Of a stretch of 64,000 nucleotides of DNA, positions 34,750-46,199 are shown piece after piece. Source of the DNA: Fasciola hepatica (Eukaryota; Platyhelminthes; Trematoda; Plagiorchiida; Fasciolidae); contig CANUEZ040000183.1 of the NCBI GenBank assembly GCA_948099385.1, positions 6,448,001-6,512,000 of the forward strand, given 5' to 3'. The translations under genes were made by a program, and so were the position numbers. The first letter of the stretch is position 1. Each line of letters opens with the position of its first letter. The notes beneath the pieces are model-generated. The model saw only the letters and a list, made by a program, of their open reading frames with translations. It was not told the origin of the DNA and did no database searches.

Positions 34750-36420
34750 TTTTTGGTGGCAATGTGCCATTTTCAACTGTCAACCTTTGCAAAAGGCGAC
34801 AACGTGAGAACAGGGGTTAGCCCCAGACAGAGAAGGAAAATCGGAAGCTGGGTAGAGTATTCCGATGGGCTACTTAACCGACCGTCTGATTACATCGCGG
34901 ACCCTCCACCCTCCCAGAGTGCACAGATGTACGACGTCAGCTGCGAGCCATCAAGTATGACGGAAATCACCAGGGTCCTCAACCAGCTGAAAAAATAAAA
35001 GTTGCTAGAGAGAATACCATACCAATAGAAGTGTATAAGACTAGTCTATCTTCACAGATAGACAAGTTTCAAGTTCTATTCCGATCTGGAACGCGTCTTT
35101 ACCGTTATCCGTCTTCAAAAAAGGAAGCAAGACAGTGAGCGTCAAACTACTTGGGGATCAGTTTTGATGAAATCGCTGCAAAACTTCCCTGCCCAATGTT
35201 ACCTAATTGACTCACAGTTGCGAAGGACTCCTGCAATGGACACAACCAACAGGGTTTCTTCCCCGTCCAAAGCTGTGTGGACCAAATCTTCACACTGTAT
35301 CGAGTACAAGAACATCACTGCAGGTTCTAGCTGATAACAGATGCCCGTTCATTTCAATGTGGGCTGCTTTTGACTCGATCAGTCATGAAAGTCTTTGGGG
35401 TCTTTTGGAATCTGACGATAATCCTATCAAAATCTCAAGGATTCTGAGGGCCTCATTTGCCTCTACTAGTGCACGCGTTCAAGTATACAACGAAAAATCC
35501 TTGGCGCTCGAAATTAATTCCTGAGTTACACAAGGCTGCCCTCCTTCTTGCTTATATAGTCCACTGGATAAAGTACAAAGACTTGTTCAGTTGAGTCCAG
35601 TGGTGCACATCTCGGGACCGCAGTTTCCAGACAACTTTATCATGCGAGGAGATTATCCCGTCAAGTTTAGCCAGTTTCGGACTGACTCGATTACTTCTCG
35701 AAGACTATTGGTCTCGAGTTCAATTCAGGGTAAACGAAGGATATTTTACCTAAACTTGGTCGTCAGCGCAGCATTTGTCCACAAACGATTAGGCGTTTGA
35801 CTACGTACCAGCTGTCAAGCATCTGGGACAGCTCTGCTTCTGAATGGGCAGGCGAAGTGCGAAGTACTTCTGAGGATTGACGGTGCACGGAAAGCATTTC
35901 TACAGCTAGGGAGTGTGCTATGTTTACCAAACGAAGTTGGCTGTGGGACAAAGATTTGCTTCTTCTGTACAGCTATTCAATCGGCGCTTATACATAGTTC
36001 TGAAAACCAGCCATTACTAGCTGAAGATACTAGGGGACTGAAGAAGTTCGACCATTGGTGTCTGCTCCGAATTATTCGTACAAACGGGAGTGAAAAATCA
36101 TCAGACGACGATAAAAGATAACGATGCTGCGACAATGACCAGGTTTCAATCCTTCTTCAGTGCACCTGTCTGCAGTTGCTTGGTAATTTATTCTTGTGAC
36201 TCGACACAGAACAATCTGCCCTGCTCTATGTACGGGATGAGAACGTTGCCCTGGTGGTAAGCTAGAAATTCGGTTGTGCACCGTCGAGAAAGATATGCAC
36301 TGCCTTAGAAAACGTGCGATCCACGGCCTGCGATACTGGAATATCAACTGGGTGGCGAGTCGTGCTGAATTTGTGTCCAACCGCTGCGCATGGTCGGCGA
36401 TGATATGCAATATTCATGGG
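34750..36420 (+). mobile_element. Decayed non-LTR retrotransposon, linker to C-terminus (LINE-C)
   Basis: In order on the plus strand: EN-RT linker with GSWVEYSDGLLNRPSDYI (34835-34880) and ITRVLNQLKK; RT fingers with EVYK near 35025; GFFP and CVDQIFTL (35250-35300); AAFDSISHESLWGLLE (about 35370); STSARVQVYNEK; VTQGCPP (35523-35545), in place of GVRQGCP; and near 36035 the C-terminal block KKFDHWCLLRIIR. The YADD box is lost in degenerate sequence between 35600 and 35800. Stops and frameshifts throughout. No endonuclease upstream, so a 5' truncated, dead copy. Confidence 0.8.
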
Positions 36421-37379
36421 GCCGACTTATCTGGCAGGAGATAGTCGTATAAAAGTAAAAACCTAGTTAGTATATGATATCAGTAGTTGGTACACTCATA
36501 CGAAAGGCCAGCTATTTCAAATTAGATAGAACTAGTTAACAAAGTAAAATCCTGCTTCCATAATAATATAATGTCGAACGGTATCAAACATGAATGAGCA
36601 ATTTGAACTAGTTCATATTCTTTCAAGAAGGTTATGGTGATAGGCTTCTGTACTCAGTGACGCCCACACGGAAATGTCTGCGAGGACAACATTGTATTGT
36701 ACTTCTGGTGAAAAACATGAAATGTTCATTGACTTCAATTTATCAACAGACGAGGCATTCATATTTCTTGCGTAAATTGAAGGCTTCGAGTTGAGTGAAA
36801 TAGGTTGTCATTCCATTGCAAATCGTATAGCAATCATCAGCACAATGATAGTGGGATTCGACGGCTTATGGAGAGATCTGTAAGAATATTCATCATTTGC
36901 TTCAAACATGGGATTGTTGGGTTTTCATGTGTAATTCGTCGGATTGTCATTAGCTTTTTTTCTCGATGTCTAATTGCATTTGTTGAAAAATTACAACTGC
37001 TTTCTTCCATACTGAACACTGTCCATGAATCATTTTCTCCTTGTCTGATCATGATGTATCAAATGCTCTTCTATGTTTGCCTGAGCAACTGGTGGGGCAA
37101 TGAGGAACAATTGCATGTGCTGAGCGTCAATTTGTTACCCACAGTGCCACTGGTGTGTCATTCGCAGTGAGAGATGCATGAGTTGCTTTGAAAAATGTCA
37201 GTTACGTTATTGGTTTTGAGGGGAACTTCCGAGGAATTGAAACTTTCGTAGTTTGAACTAAAATGCCCTCTTGTTATTCACCGTTTTTAATGTTTGATGA
37301 AAATGCTTCCCACTATGGCACATCAATTTCGCACTATAAACCCCTTATTCTTTCAGCTATGTCCAATGGAGAACCTCAT
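36421..37379. other. Unassigned DNA with open frames on both strands
   Basis: A 121-codon plus-strand frame (36805-37170) and a minus-strand frame (36837-37052, with ENDSWTVFSMEESSCNFS) overlap, so at most one is real. Neither has convincing splice boundaries. 37263-37550 (plus, ATG, MPSCYSPFLMFDENASHYG) is protein-like and runs into the direct repeat unit, where the second copy at 63.3 kb has a stop in the same frame. Confidence 0.3.
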
Positions 37380-37399
37380 TATGATTTCACCAAAAGCAT

Positions 37400-38160
37400 A
37401 AAACGGTTACGTAGATGCAGAGTGTATATATGCATAAGGGTACCATTAAAAATGATGCACACGGTTGTTCGACAAACACATTTTTTTCGCTCAAACACGA
37501 CAGACCCAATGCAGAACCACATAGATTTATGTATCATAACTAGGAAGTAGTCAAGAGGTTTAGGGAAAATGACCCGTGTGGTCTGCTGGCCAGTAGGAAA
37601 CAAATGTACACAAAACTCGGACGAAGCTATAAATTCGCCAATACCATGACGGAATATGAGCCTCTGAGGAAGAATCGGACAAGAGTATTTTACGTTGAGT
37701 TAAGTCCGAAATGGCTCAGAACCCAACGTTTATACACATTGATCGACTTTTGATCCGTCTTTATTCTTCAAAATGATTCACTGACTGATCTGCATGGAGT
37801 CCACCAATTAATTGATAAGATAATTATTTTTCTTATGCACCGTCACATGCTACACTTTTGAATCCAATGGCTAGTGTGTAGGTATCACTTTGTTTACTCT
37901 CTTTAGAACAGAGAAAGGTTTAGGAATACTCTCACAACTACGCTATTAGAGGGTAATTGTATGAACTGGACCTAGGAATTGAGCAAACATTTACAAGACT
38001 TACAGTGAGTAACTACCGGACGAACGGTTCTGTAGGACTTTACATACAAACCTCTCGTGAAACAAAGAAAGAGGCCTTGTCCTGAAAAACTCTTACCTAC
38101 ATAAGTGAATTGCTTTCGTTGAGTTTTGGGGACCTTTTTGTTTACAACGGCGACGATTTC
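37400..38160 (+). repeat. Direct duplication unit, first copy
   Basis: Aligns in the same orientation with 63260-64000. Shared landmarks: GGTTTAGGGAAAAT (37558 and 63417), ATGACGGAATA followed by GAGCCTCTGAGG (about 37648 and 63503), AACTACCGGACGAACGGTTC-like sequence (38010 and 63870) and CTCTCGTGAAACA (38053 and 63911). Identity by eye about 75 percent. The unit ends in the coding exon at 38106, which the window cuts off in the second copy. Confidence 0.85.
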
Positions 38161-38358
38161 CCCAACGTTCGAGGCGTCTCAGTCATAATTCCACCGATAA
38201 AGCTAAGCATGTTTAATTCCGATCCAAATCAATACTATTCATTGGTGTGGTATATCGGCACCCGATTGTACAATCTTTCGGGAGAAAATTTTAGGGCAGA
38301 TGGTTTTTTTGAGTCATCAACAGCTCGTCGTATGGCAAATATTCATATGAGAAAGTAG
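38106..38358 (+). CDS. Putative terminal exon of duplicated gene
   Basis: After acceptor CTCTTACCTACATAAG the frame reads ELLSLSFGDLFVYNGDDFPN, then RGVSVIIPPIKLSMF, YYSLVWYIGTRLYNLSG and ends MANIHMRK with TAG at 38358. The second copy at the window end begins KFVPLNSGDFF in the same frame, so the reading frame is conserved across the duplication for the 11 codons visible. NLS is a potential N-glycosylation site. Composition suggests a beta-rich domain; family not recognised. The upstream part of the gene is not identified. Confidence 0.48.
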
Positions 38359-38948
38359 CGCGTGGACAAAATGGCACGCTTCGTGATTCAAATCGATTGC
38401 TGAAACAAATGTGCCCTTCAATTTTGGGTTCGCAACACAATCACCATATCACGTGACTCTAACAGCATTGGAAATTGTGGCTACTTTACTGGAATGAGGA
38501 AGCCTTGGAATATTCTCGTACAGGATAAAGAACAGGGATTTCTGGCACTGATGGTTCATCGTATTTCACATGGAATCGTTCCATTCATCCGATTTGCTAG
38601 GTCCCCTACCTGTTAAATACGTACACGTGAACGGCAATCTTCAGAATATGAAAAAATATCTTTTGACCTTGTCACATAAGTATGATGGGTGAAAATATTT
38701 CCTTACCTTGTTAATTTTGAGTTTACTTCGTTCAGAGCATTTTACCAGTGGTAAACTGGGTGACGCAAATTGTACTACCCATAGAGCAGCAAAGAATCAA
38801 TATAAATTAGAGGAACCTTTGGATGACTTGAGTTCATTACTTAATGACCTGAAATGCCCTAATAAATTCAAGAAGCTGGAACTTTATACTGGGCTAATTT
38901 TTGAATGCATCACAGTCGGCACTCACTCTATATAATCATCGATATATT

Positions 38949-38990
<42 letters not shown>

Positions 38991-38992
38991 AA
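38949..38992. repeat. (TA)n microsatellite with palindromic flanks
   Basis: An uninterrupted TA run (about 38950-38988) is bordered by ATTCT on the left and AGAAT on the right, so the whole tract is a perfect palindrome that can extrude as a hairpin. Confidence 0.95.
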
Positions 38993-40960
38993 TGGTGTTG
39001 CTGAAAGCCAACAGTTTTAGTAATAAATTCTGCAACACTGCTCAAAAAGACTGGGATAGGTGGATCTTGTGGTCCGGTGCAACTAAGCGTCTTGCAATCG
39101 AAGAAGCCAACAGTTTCATTGCTTTACGTATTGCCCCAACAACGTGCATTTTGGGTACTGACGGCCATTTGTGTTCGTGTTTTGACACTCTGCGCCAATC
39201 AGCGATCCGCTCTGACAATACAAATGCCACGGCAGCTGTATGGACACTGATAGATGACACGTCAAAATGTACCGTTTATTTACCGACACGTCTAACATTC
39301 GTGATTGGCAAGAGTAAATGGAACGCGTCCATCTCGTGACCTATGACTTCTTTCTGTCTTTTTGATTTCCCGTGAGTGTTATGGTTTCAATTGGTACCCA
39401 AGTTTTTTGCACTCACTTTCATCCGCAACTTGCTTACGGGTGAATAACCCTTGTAATTCTTATGCTACATGATATCACCTAATGTGGGTTTGTTTGTAAG
39501 CTTCTCAACCTGCTTATGAACGGTTTAGCATCAAAACATCCTATCAAAGCAAGCTGAAAAAATACTAAAAGAAAAACATTTCATTTTGACAAAGCTCAAC
39601 TTTGAAATATTATTCACATCACTGTTTGTAGGTAATCGTATAAACAAAAGGCAAACAAACTGTGTTCTGACAACTTTCCAAGTTAGTTTTGATTGGCTGA
39701 TTGTACAGATCAAATACTTGACCTAAATCCGCAGACCAACATCATGCGTATACTCTTACGAGATGTTGTTTCATTGCACTGGCGGCTTCGTTCGGACTCC
39801 CCCACAATGGTCATCCATTCGGTAGCACGGGTGTGATTTTGCTGTGGGAGTGATTTAGAGGCAATGTCATTCTTGGCTCGTGTGGGTTTGCTGTGTATTG
39901 GGAGGTTAGCCAAACCCAACCGATTCACCCCGAATAGACACAGTGGACAGCTCATCCCAGCAAAGTCTGTTGCTTTGCTTTCCGTGACTACTCGTTTTAT
40001 TTTACTCAAAAAATTTGTGAGTTGACCGTTTCCATCCTCAGAATGCACCTGGAATGGTAATTAGTCATGCTGCAGACAAAATGAATCACTTTCTGATCAC
40101 GATCTCGTATTTTTTGACTGGACCGTTACTTTTCACGTCACAAATTATTCCTAATCATGGTACCTATAAAGTATCACAAATGTTTTGTTCATATTACTCA
40201 ATTCATGTTCTGCTTTGAAAGCATTTAGCCGTATGAAACTTACATTAGTGAGCTGAGTTTGGGGAACTCCGTAATACTCATTGGTGGAAAACAGCAGTCA
40301 TTCCCATAGTGATTTGGAACAAGAAAACAGGACATCTCACTCCATTTTTTTTACACACCATCCCACTTCTTGGCTATCTTATTGGTGGGTACTAATCAGA
40401 AAAGCCTCCGCTTATTCGAAGTTCTTCATTTTGGACCACATAAATATTACGGCGTCTTCGTTGAAGAATATAAAAGACCCATTTCATTTAGTTTGTCTCT
40501 TCGGCTTCGAGTGTGAAGAGTGATTGCTTGTGAATATATCACAATATCGTGCATAATTCCAGTGGCTTTGAAATAAGTGACTGTCAACCGCAATGACCAA
40601 TTGGTTGACGGAGAAAGAATTGGATTCTACACCCGATTCTCAAAGTTCCTCGTTGTTGCAAGTAGCTTATCATCCAGCTTATAGGAGGCTGCACAGAACA
40701 GGTTACCCGTTAAAACCAAAACCATTAGAATAACCCTAAGCCTAATTTATCTCAACCAGATTCATTTACGAATGAAGCCAAGCGGATCAAGCTGAAAACA
40801 CAGACATGATGCCCAGTTGAATGCAAACGAGAGCATGTAAAGTGACTTATTCGTCCAAACGCAATCGGAATGCCTACCAAATACGACGGTTCAAATCCTA
40901 ATGACGACATTGATTTGCTCCAACAGTTTTACCCCACTTGAGTATTTGTTAACAGTCTTC
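38993..40960. other. Unassigned DNA, one long plus-strand frame
   Basis: A frame starting in the TA repeat continues to 39339 (MVLLKANSFSNKFC, DWDRWILWSGATKRLA, ending GKSKWNASIS); about 115 codons lie outside the repeat. It has no recognised domain and overlapping minus-strand frames. A minus-strand frame at 39710-40048 (HSEDGNGQLTNFLSKIKR) is similar in quality. Either could be repeat-derived. Confidence 0.3.
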
Positions 40961-40979
40961 GCCTTAATAATTTGCTTGG

Positions 40980-41190
40980 CTGACTGCCCTTTCGGTTCCA
41001 ATTTTCACGCACAAATCTCAAGTCATCCGATCAATCCTGAACTCCGAAACAGCAGACTCGAGTTTGGCTCCTACTGGAATTCATCAGTGATGCATTTACT
41101 CCAACCCATCCAGGGATTGAACTCCGGTCTTTTCACCTCGAAGGCATGTGTGTCACTAAGCCATCTCACTACCGCCGGGGCTAGTCCGAA
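40980..41190 (-). mobile_element. tRNA-derived SINE with hammerhead-like core (Sm-alpha-like), copy D
   Basis: On the minus strand: A box TGGCTTAGTGACAC (41163 to 41150), B box AGTTCAATCCC (about 41122 to 41112), then 25 bp further CTGATGA with a 14-base stem-II segment ATTCCAGTAGGAGC and CAAAC (41087 to 41062). TTCC and GGAG pair as stem II apart from a wobble. The core GAAAC has become CAAAC, so catalysis is unlikely. The order tRNA-like head then hammerhead matches the published schistosome Sm-alpha SINE design. The plus-strand frame 40901-41305 over it is not coding. Confidence 0.7.
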
Positions 41191-41837
41191 TAACCGAGCT
41201 CAGTTTTTTCAGATGTCTTCCTCTGTGACACTTATGGAAGTTTTTATGAGTTATTCGACAATACAACTTCGCTGGATTTGGTATTCCTGTTCCACTGCGT
41301 TTTGATTCATCATTTCACTGTTTTCGAATAATAATCTCAAAACAGCCTTCATTTTTACCCCTAATGCTTCATCGGTCACGCAGCGGTATGCGGTCGTCTG
41401 GTTTTAACAAGCATCATGCACGATAGGAAACGCGAGTTGGATTCAAGCCGAGTCAGAAGCACGGCAAAGCAACTACGAAAAAACCTCAGTGGATGCATGA
41501 CACTTGAACAAACCTCATGTGATTATATGTGTTTGGTACTTTTCTGTTGTAAGTTCAATGAAGTGGAAAATAATATTCCCTGAGTTACAAACACGAATGA
41601 CTTAAACTACTGGCGACCACTTCTGGGTTAGCAGGATGAATGACACGAGGGCTAATAAGAGAGTAGTTACATGGTAAAAATCCGTAAGCAGGCAGACTAT
41701 CCTATCATTCTTTACCGTGTGGCAAATTCACAATATTTTATCCAATAGAAACGGCTCAGCAAGCATCAGTATTGCTCAAATCCCTGTAGAAAAGCATCAC
41801 AGTGCTGAATCATCCTTGTTTCACACTTAGTACATGT
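41191..41837. other. Unassigned spacer
   Basis: Contains another B-box-like GGATTCAAGCC at about 41447 preceded by a weak A-box-like sequence. It may be a further SINE remnant but is below the level I would call. No coding support. Confidence 0.3.
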
Positions 41838-43340
41838 GTGTCATCATCATCAACGTCCTACACGGTCAAACAACTGGCAAGCCCCATTGACCATTGCCTT
41901 TCCCATTACGTTGCGCGTCGATAAGAGAAGAGACAATATACAAAATGGACAGGGAGTGGACCTACGGAGCTGGGGAAAGGAAAGAACGCCTACAAAGGCA
42001 AAACATGGAAAACAGTCTAACCGTACAAACATTGGTCAATCATTCTGGTTCGACAGAAAGAAAATGACAGCACGATGGCCACTGTTCATGGTTCGCTGCC
42101 ACATCCTGCAATGTCTCCAGCCAACTAACTGAGGGATCTTTTGGACCTCAAACACAAAGACGTGAGACACCCACTTGTGCTATGTATCCTATACATTTTC
42201 TCATTCTCCACTTTCACGTCATCTATTAACCTCCACGTGGTGTCTTCTACTCCCTAGCAGAATCGGAAAACAGATCACGGCACGGTAGACGTGTAACAGG
42301 TGCCCCCGACCACTGAAGTCTAATAATCTATATACACTGTGGAGGACTATTCTCTGAATAAGTACCCAATATTCGCCTTCTGACTTCAGCATTATCTAGT
42401 CAGTCATTCCATCCAATCTGAGTGATACTACTCATCGATCGATGGTCAAAAACCTGGAAACGAATATTATCTTCCTCACACAGACCCCAAGTCTTGCAAG
42501 TATACAACAAATCTGAAGGCACCGCTGAGCAGTGCACTCGACCTTCCAACTTTGGCTCCATACGTGCTTCAGTCTAGCGTATGCCACTCAAGCTTTGGAT
42601 ATACGCGTGCTCAACTCTACTACAATGATCCAACCATCGTCAAACTGCTGCCAAGGTATGTGAAGGGGTCGACAATTGCCAGCACCTCCCCATCGAGCGT
42701 CAAGCTCAGAATCGTGGACGTCCAGTCTTGTAACATCACTTTACACTTTGAAAGTGCGAACCACATGAAGAATGGAGCTGCATCTCTTGCGAGTCTATCT
42801 GGTGCTTGTTGCATATGTCCCGTGCATTCGAACAAACAGATATGGTCGTCAGCGTAATCAAGGTCACACATATTTTCACTGTTTCCTATTTCGACGCCCA
42901 CATCCGGAAGGTTTTGCAAAGCATTCTCCATTATCTCGTCCATGACGAATTTGGACAAGGACAGAGAATTAGAACATCCTTGCCGAACACCGCTGATGGT
43001 TTCCAATGGACTGAATGGTTCACGGTAAACCCTTTGGTGGTCAGAGTTATGAGAGTACAATGATCTCAGGTGATTCACAAACATCTTTGGCATACCTTTT
43101 CGGTGAAATGCATTGAATGGCGCTTTTTAGTCAGCTGAATCGAAGGCACCGTTGGATTCCACGAAAACCATCACTGTCTGTCGACAGTGTGTGTACCGAG
43201 TCTCAAGTTTCGACGGAGAGTAAAAATCTGGTCAATCGATCCCCGTCCTGGGTGGAATCCGACCCGTTGTTTGCGTGCCTTCCCCCCGTCAAAAGGCGCA
43301 AGACGAAGTGAAGGACGTAAATTGTTCACTACTGACCGCG
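41838..43340 (-). mobile_element. Decayed non-LTR retrotransposon, RT to 3' end (LINE-D)
   Basis: The best-preserved LINE here. Minus strand in order: PGRGSIDQIFTLRRNLR (43260-43200); GVPKMFVNHLRSLYSHNS (about 43090-43040); SGVRQGC (about 42990); FVMDEIMENALQNLPDVG; DLDYADDHICLFE (about 42862-42825); SKCKVMLQDWTS; TYLGSSLT; then NAEVRRRILGTYSEN (about 42390), RLPCRDLF and a C-terminal ETLQDVAANHEQW-like block near 42110. One 157-codon RT frame survives intact (42620-43093). The element ends near 41838 in a (TGA/TCA)n short tandem tail on the minus strand, typical of RTE-like 3' ends. No endonuclease upstream, so 5' truncated. Confidence 0.88.
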
Positions 43341-44334
43341 CTAGTGTTAACACTTTTATAATTAATTTTACAATCCATAAGACGTTTACATCCTAAAACT
43401 GCTGACCAGAGGTGAAATATCGAAACGTTTAACTTGTGTTTATTAGTGCCTATCTGCCAAAGACAGTAGATGACAGCTAATAGTGGAACAAAATAGAGTG
43501 TTCAGAAGTGGTAACATTCGGCTTGATGACAGGATTTATTCTCTATTCAATCAAAATTCGATAAACAAGCCGTCATTTAAAAGAGACTTACGGAAGGAAT
43601 GAGCAAATCCATGAAACTATGCTTGATAGAATACGAGTTCCTTCTAGTCCGCAGGAGAGTATCCGTCGGGGAAAATAAATAGCTCATCGGACAACGCCAC
43701 CTTTGATGATTTTACCCTTTACGCAATGAGATACGTTTTGTTGTTTTACTGGATAATATGATCAATCAGTTATTCTCTTGCCGTTTATTTCTGATGTGGC
43801 GATTGGTTGCTTCCTCACCACATTTTCCATGTATCATGGATTACGCAACTAACGAATAACTGAGTTAATCTTTGCTGAATATAACAATATTGTTCAACAG
43901 GTGGAAAGATAACACACAAATATATATCACTGAATAAATGTTCCCAAAATTTATTTAAAGGGTGCAACGGAATGACATCCTAAACAATTGGGAAAGTGCT
44001 CTCCATTTCACGCTCCACTAAATGCGACCACAAAAATAGGGGCAATTCATCCAATGGCCTATCTAGTTTTGCGTGTACCACTAGGAATCCTCAGGGTTCC
44101 GTTGTTCACCAACTGTTGAATGAAAGTAATAAACGTGAACTCTGACGTCCCTCACTGAAAGAGTAAGATGAAAACACTTGATAAGCAACGTACAGCCAAC
44201 AATGACTTCAGATTTGGATGATCTGAAATAGCTCAAGTTATTTAGTTTGCTACTTGTCATTCTGAGATATGTATTCGCGAGACATCCCCTTTAATTAGTA
44301 AAACAGGCAGATAACTGCATGAAGGACAGAAGGT
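43341..44334. other. Unassigned DNA
   Basis: AT-rich with no frame above noise, no recognised repeat and no splice-supported exon. Confidence 0.4.
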
Positions 44335-44496
44335 ATGGAAGCATCATTAGATATACATAGTTTTGTCCATGTAGTGATGTTGGTGATATTGGTGCCACTT
44401 TCCGTAGGTTTCATTCTGATGGTTCCAGACTATTCAAATGAGATGAAGCTTACTCTGTTATCCTCTCGTGTATACGTTTTGTCATTTCAAGCAACG
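44335..44496 (+). CDS. Putative first exon with signal anchor
   Basis: An ATG at 44335 opens 54 codons, MEASLDIHSFVHVV then MLVILVPLSVGFILMV, ending VLSFQAT exactly before a strong donor, GTATGT. The hydrophobic stretch of about 16 residues beginning near residue 13 would serve as a signal peptide or anchor. Length is a multiple of three. No paralogue in the window, and downstream exons were not identified. Confidence 0.35.
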
Positions 44497-45259
44497 GTAT
44501 GTGAGGGCAGTAACCGGTAGTTGTCTGCACGCAGTTTCATTATCTTTCTGTTACTGAGGATGTTCTGTGGTATAGTAATAATCCTGTTTTCGTTGTCCTA
44601 AAGGATGATAACAAAAAGGTTTCCTAGTGATGACTGTTTTGCCGAACACGAAATTCTGTTTGGCAGTATTTAATGCCACCATAAGTTATTATACAATAAT
44701 GTAATGCAAATCACTTGGTCGCACGTTCTAGTTTTCCAGGCAAATGACAGGTAGATAGACGGCCATTCAACAACCTGAGCAATAAAACACATATTAGTGG
44801 CATAATTGCACCCTATTTTCCTTGGTTTGACGCCTTTGGGTGAGTGGGTGCTCCTACATCTTCACGATGGGATCGCTGCTGCATTAGAAGAAATTGGTCC
44901 ATTGTAAACCGTGGTCTTGCCGATCCGGAATGAGGAACTGTCTTCCACAATATACCGGTACTTCCAGTATCCACTTTACGTACTAGATCGCTGAAACTGA
45001 TAAACTGTTTTTCAACACCTCGTATCACAAAAGTAACATCATCGAAATAATATAATATGTTATGTTTAAAGGGCTCAACCCGGCAAACACAGTTCTGTCC
45101 ATTAGGTAATTCTATTAAGGAGAGTATGGTACACACAGAGCTCTAACTTCATCTAACCCTTTGATCCTGATTGATGCCATGAAAACACGAGGTCGCTCAT
45201 AGATTATATCCCCTTTGTACTTGCAAGAGCTGAATAGCTATCAGGTTTAAAAGTCTTGT

Positions 45260-45625
45260 GTGTTCATCCCATCAGTAGGTTGACCTTTGGTCATGAGAGC
45301 TGGAGTGCCTTGGCGATCTGGTTGAAGAGCCCCGAACTGGTCTATGTACGTGATTGGCTTCACTTGTTCCGTAGAGAGGATGCGCTGTCACACCCCTTTT
45401 GAGCTGTATACTACCATTACAACAGATGACACTAAACGGTCCATGTCGCGTTGCTTTGTGACCCGTCTCGATCATATGGGCCAATATTGTGCTGATTCTC
45501 GTCATATTACTCCCGATGGTAACCCGAATGAGACGGCGTTCATAAACTTGGTCAGCCAAGTGCCTCATCGTTTGGCAGACCATTTTCGCTCCACCGGACC
45601 AAGAGTACGAACATACACATCCTGA
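45260..45625 (-). mobile_element. Possible Penelope-like element remnant
   Basis: The minus-strand frame (45272-45583) contains MRHLADQVYERRLIRVTIGS, MTRISTILAHMIETGHK and, after a frameshift, SEANHVHRPV and a LQLS.PKVN-like end. The MIETGH pattern with flanking basic residues resembles the GIY-YIG endonuclease end of Penelope-like elements that occur in schistosomes. This is recalled resemblance, not an alignment. Stops and a frameshift indicate a dead fragment. No RT domain was found next to it. Confidence 0.4.
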
Positions 45626-45960
45626 GGTTGATTATTCAGACAACCTGTCTGTAAATTTCTACTGATAACACCTTTCAGTGTTGGAAGGGATTTGCTTTTT
45701 GATTCTTCAAGTCGGTGTCAGTACCGTTTTTGGTAACCAGTGGGCCAGTTTTTATTCTCTTATAACTTCGTTCCGTATTTTCTACCTAGTACCTATTGAA
45801 TAATGTTAAGATGTTTCGCGAAATAATGGCACCCATTCGGAGGCTAACACTTTGGGTAAAATGACCGACAGTGACTGCAAAATGCAAACCCTGGACAATA
45901 CAGTCAAAAGTTAGGCAAGACAACCAACTGATTGCCACCAACAGCAAACGAAGGAACTAG

Positions 45961-46155
45961 TTGGGATTCGATTCTGGTGTCTTCTTTTTCTTTATATTTA
46001 CTTACTTCAAACTGAACGTAAATTGCACAATTTTGAGAGATTTTCGCATGTTTACGAGTAACTTTATATTGATGTCAGCTGTTGAAATTCACGCACACAT
46101 CCAAGTTTACGGTTCCGCCCTCAGTTACATACGTGAACGACAAAGATACGTCGAG
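45961..46155 (+). CDS. Weak exon candidate ending RERQRYVE
   Basis: Open frame with MFTSNFILMSAVEIHAHIQV and YIRERQRYVE ending at a donor-like GTCGAG/GTAAAG. The likely acceptor is at about 46037 (CAATTTTGAG), making a 118-bp exon. The first 25 codons are very hydrophobic and probably intronic. No other support. Confidence 0.25.
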
Positions 46156-46199
46156 GTAAAGCACGGTTCGTAATTTAGCGTTTATTTTTTGATGTTGAT

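Noticed and set aside
40901..41305. 134-codon plus-strand frame
   Set aside because: It runs antisense across a tRNA-derived SINE with its A and B boxes.
42806..43063. Plus-strand frames over the LINE-D reverse transcriptase
   Set aside because: Shadow frames of the minus-strand RT, which shows recognisable motifs in order.
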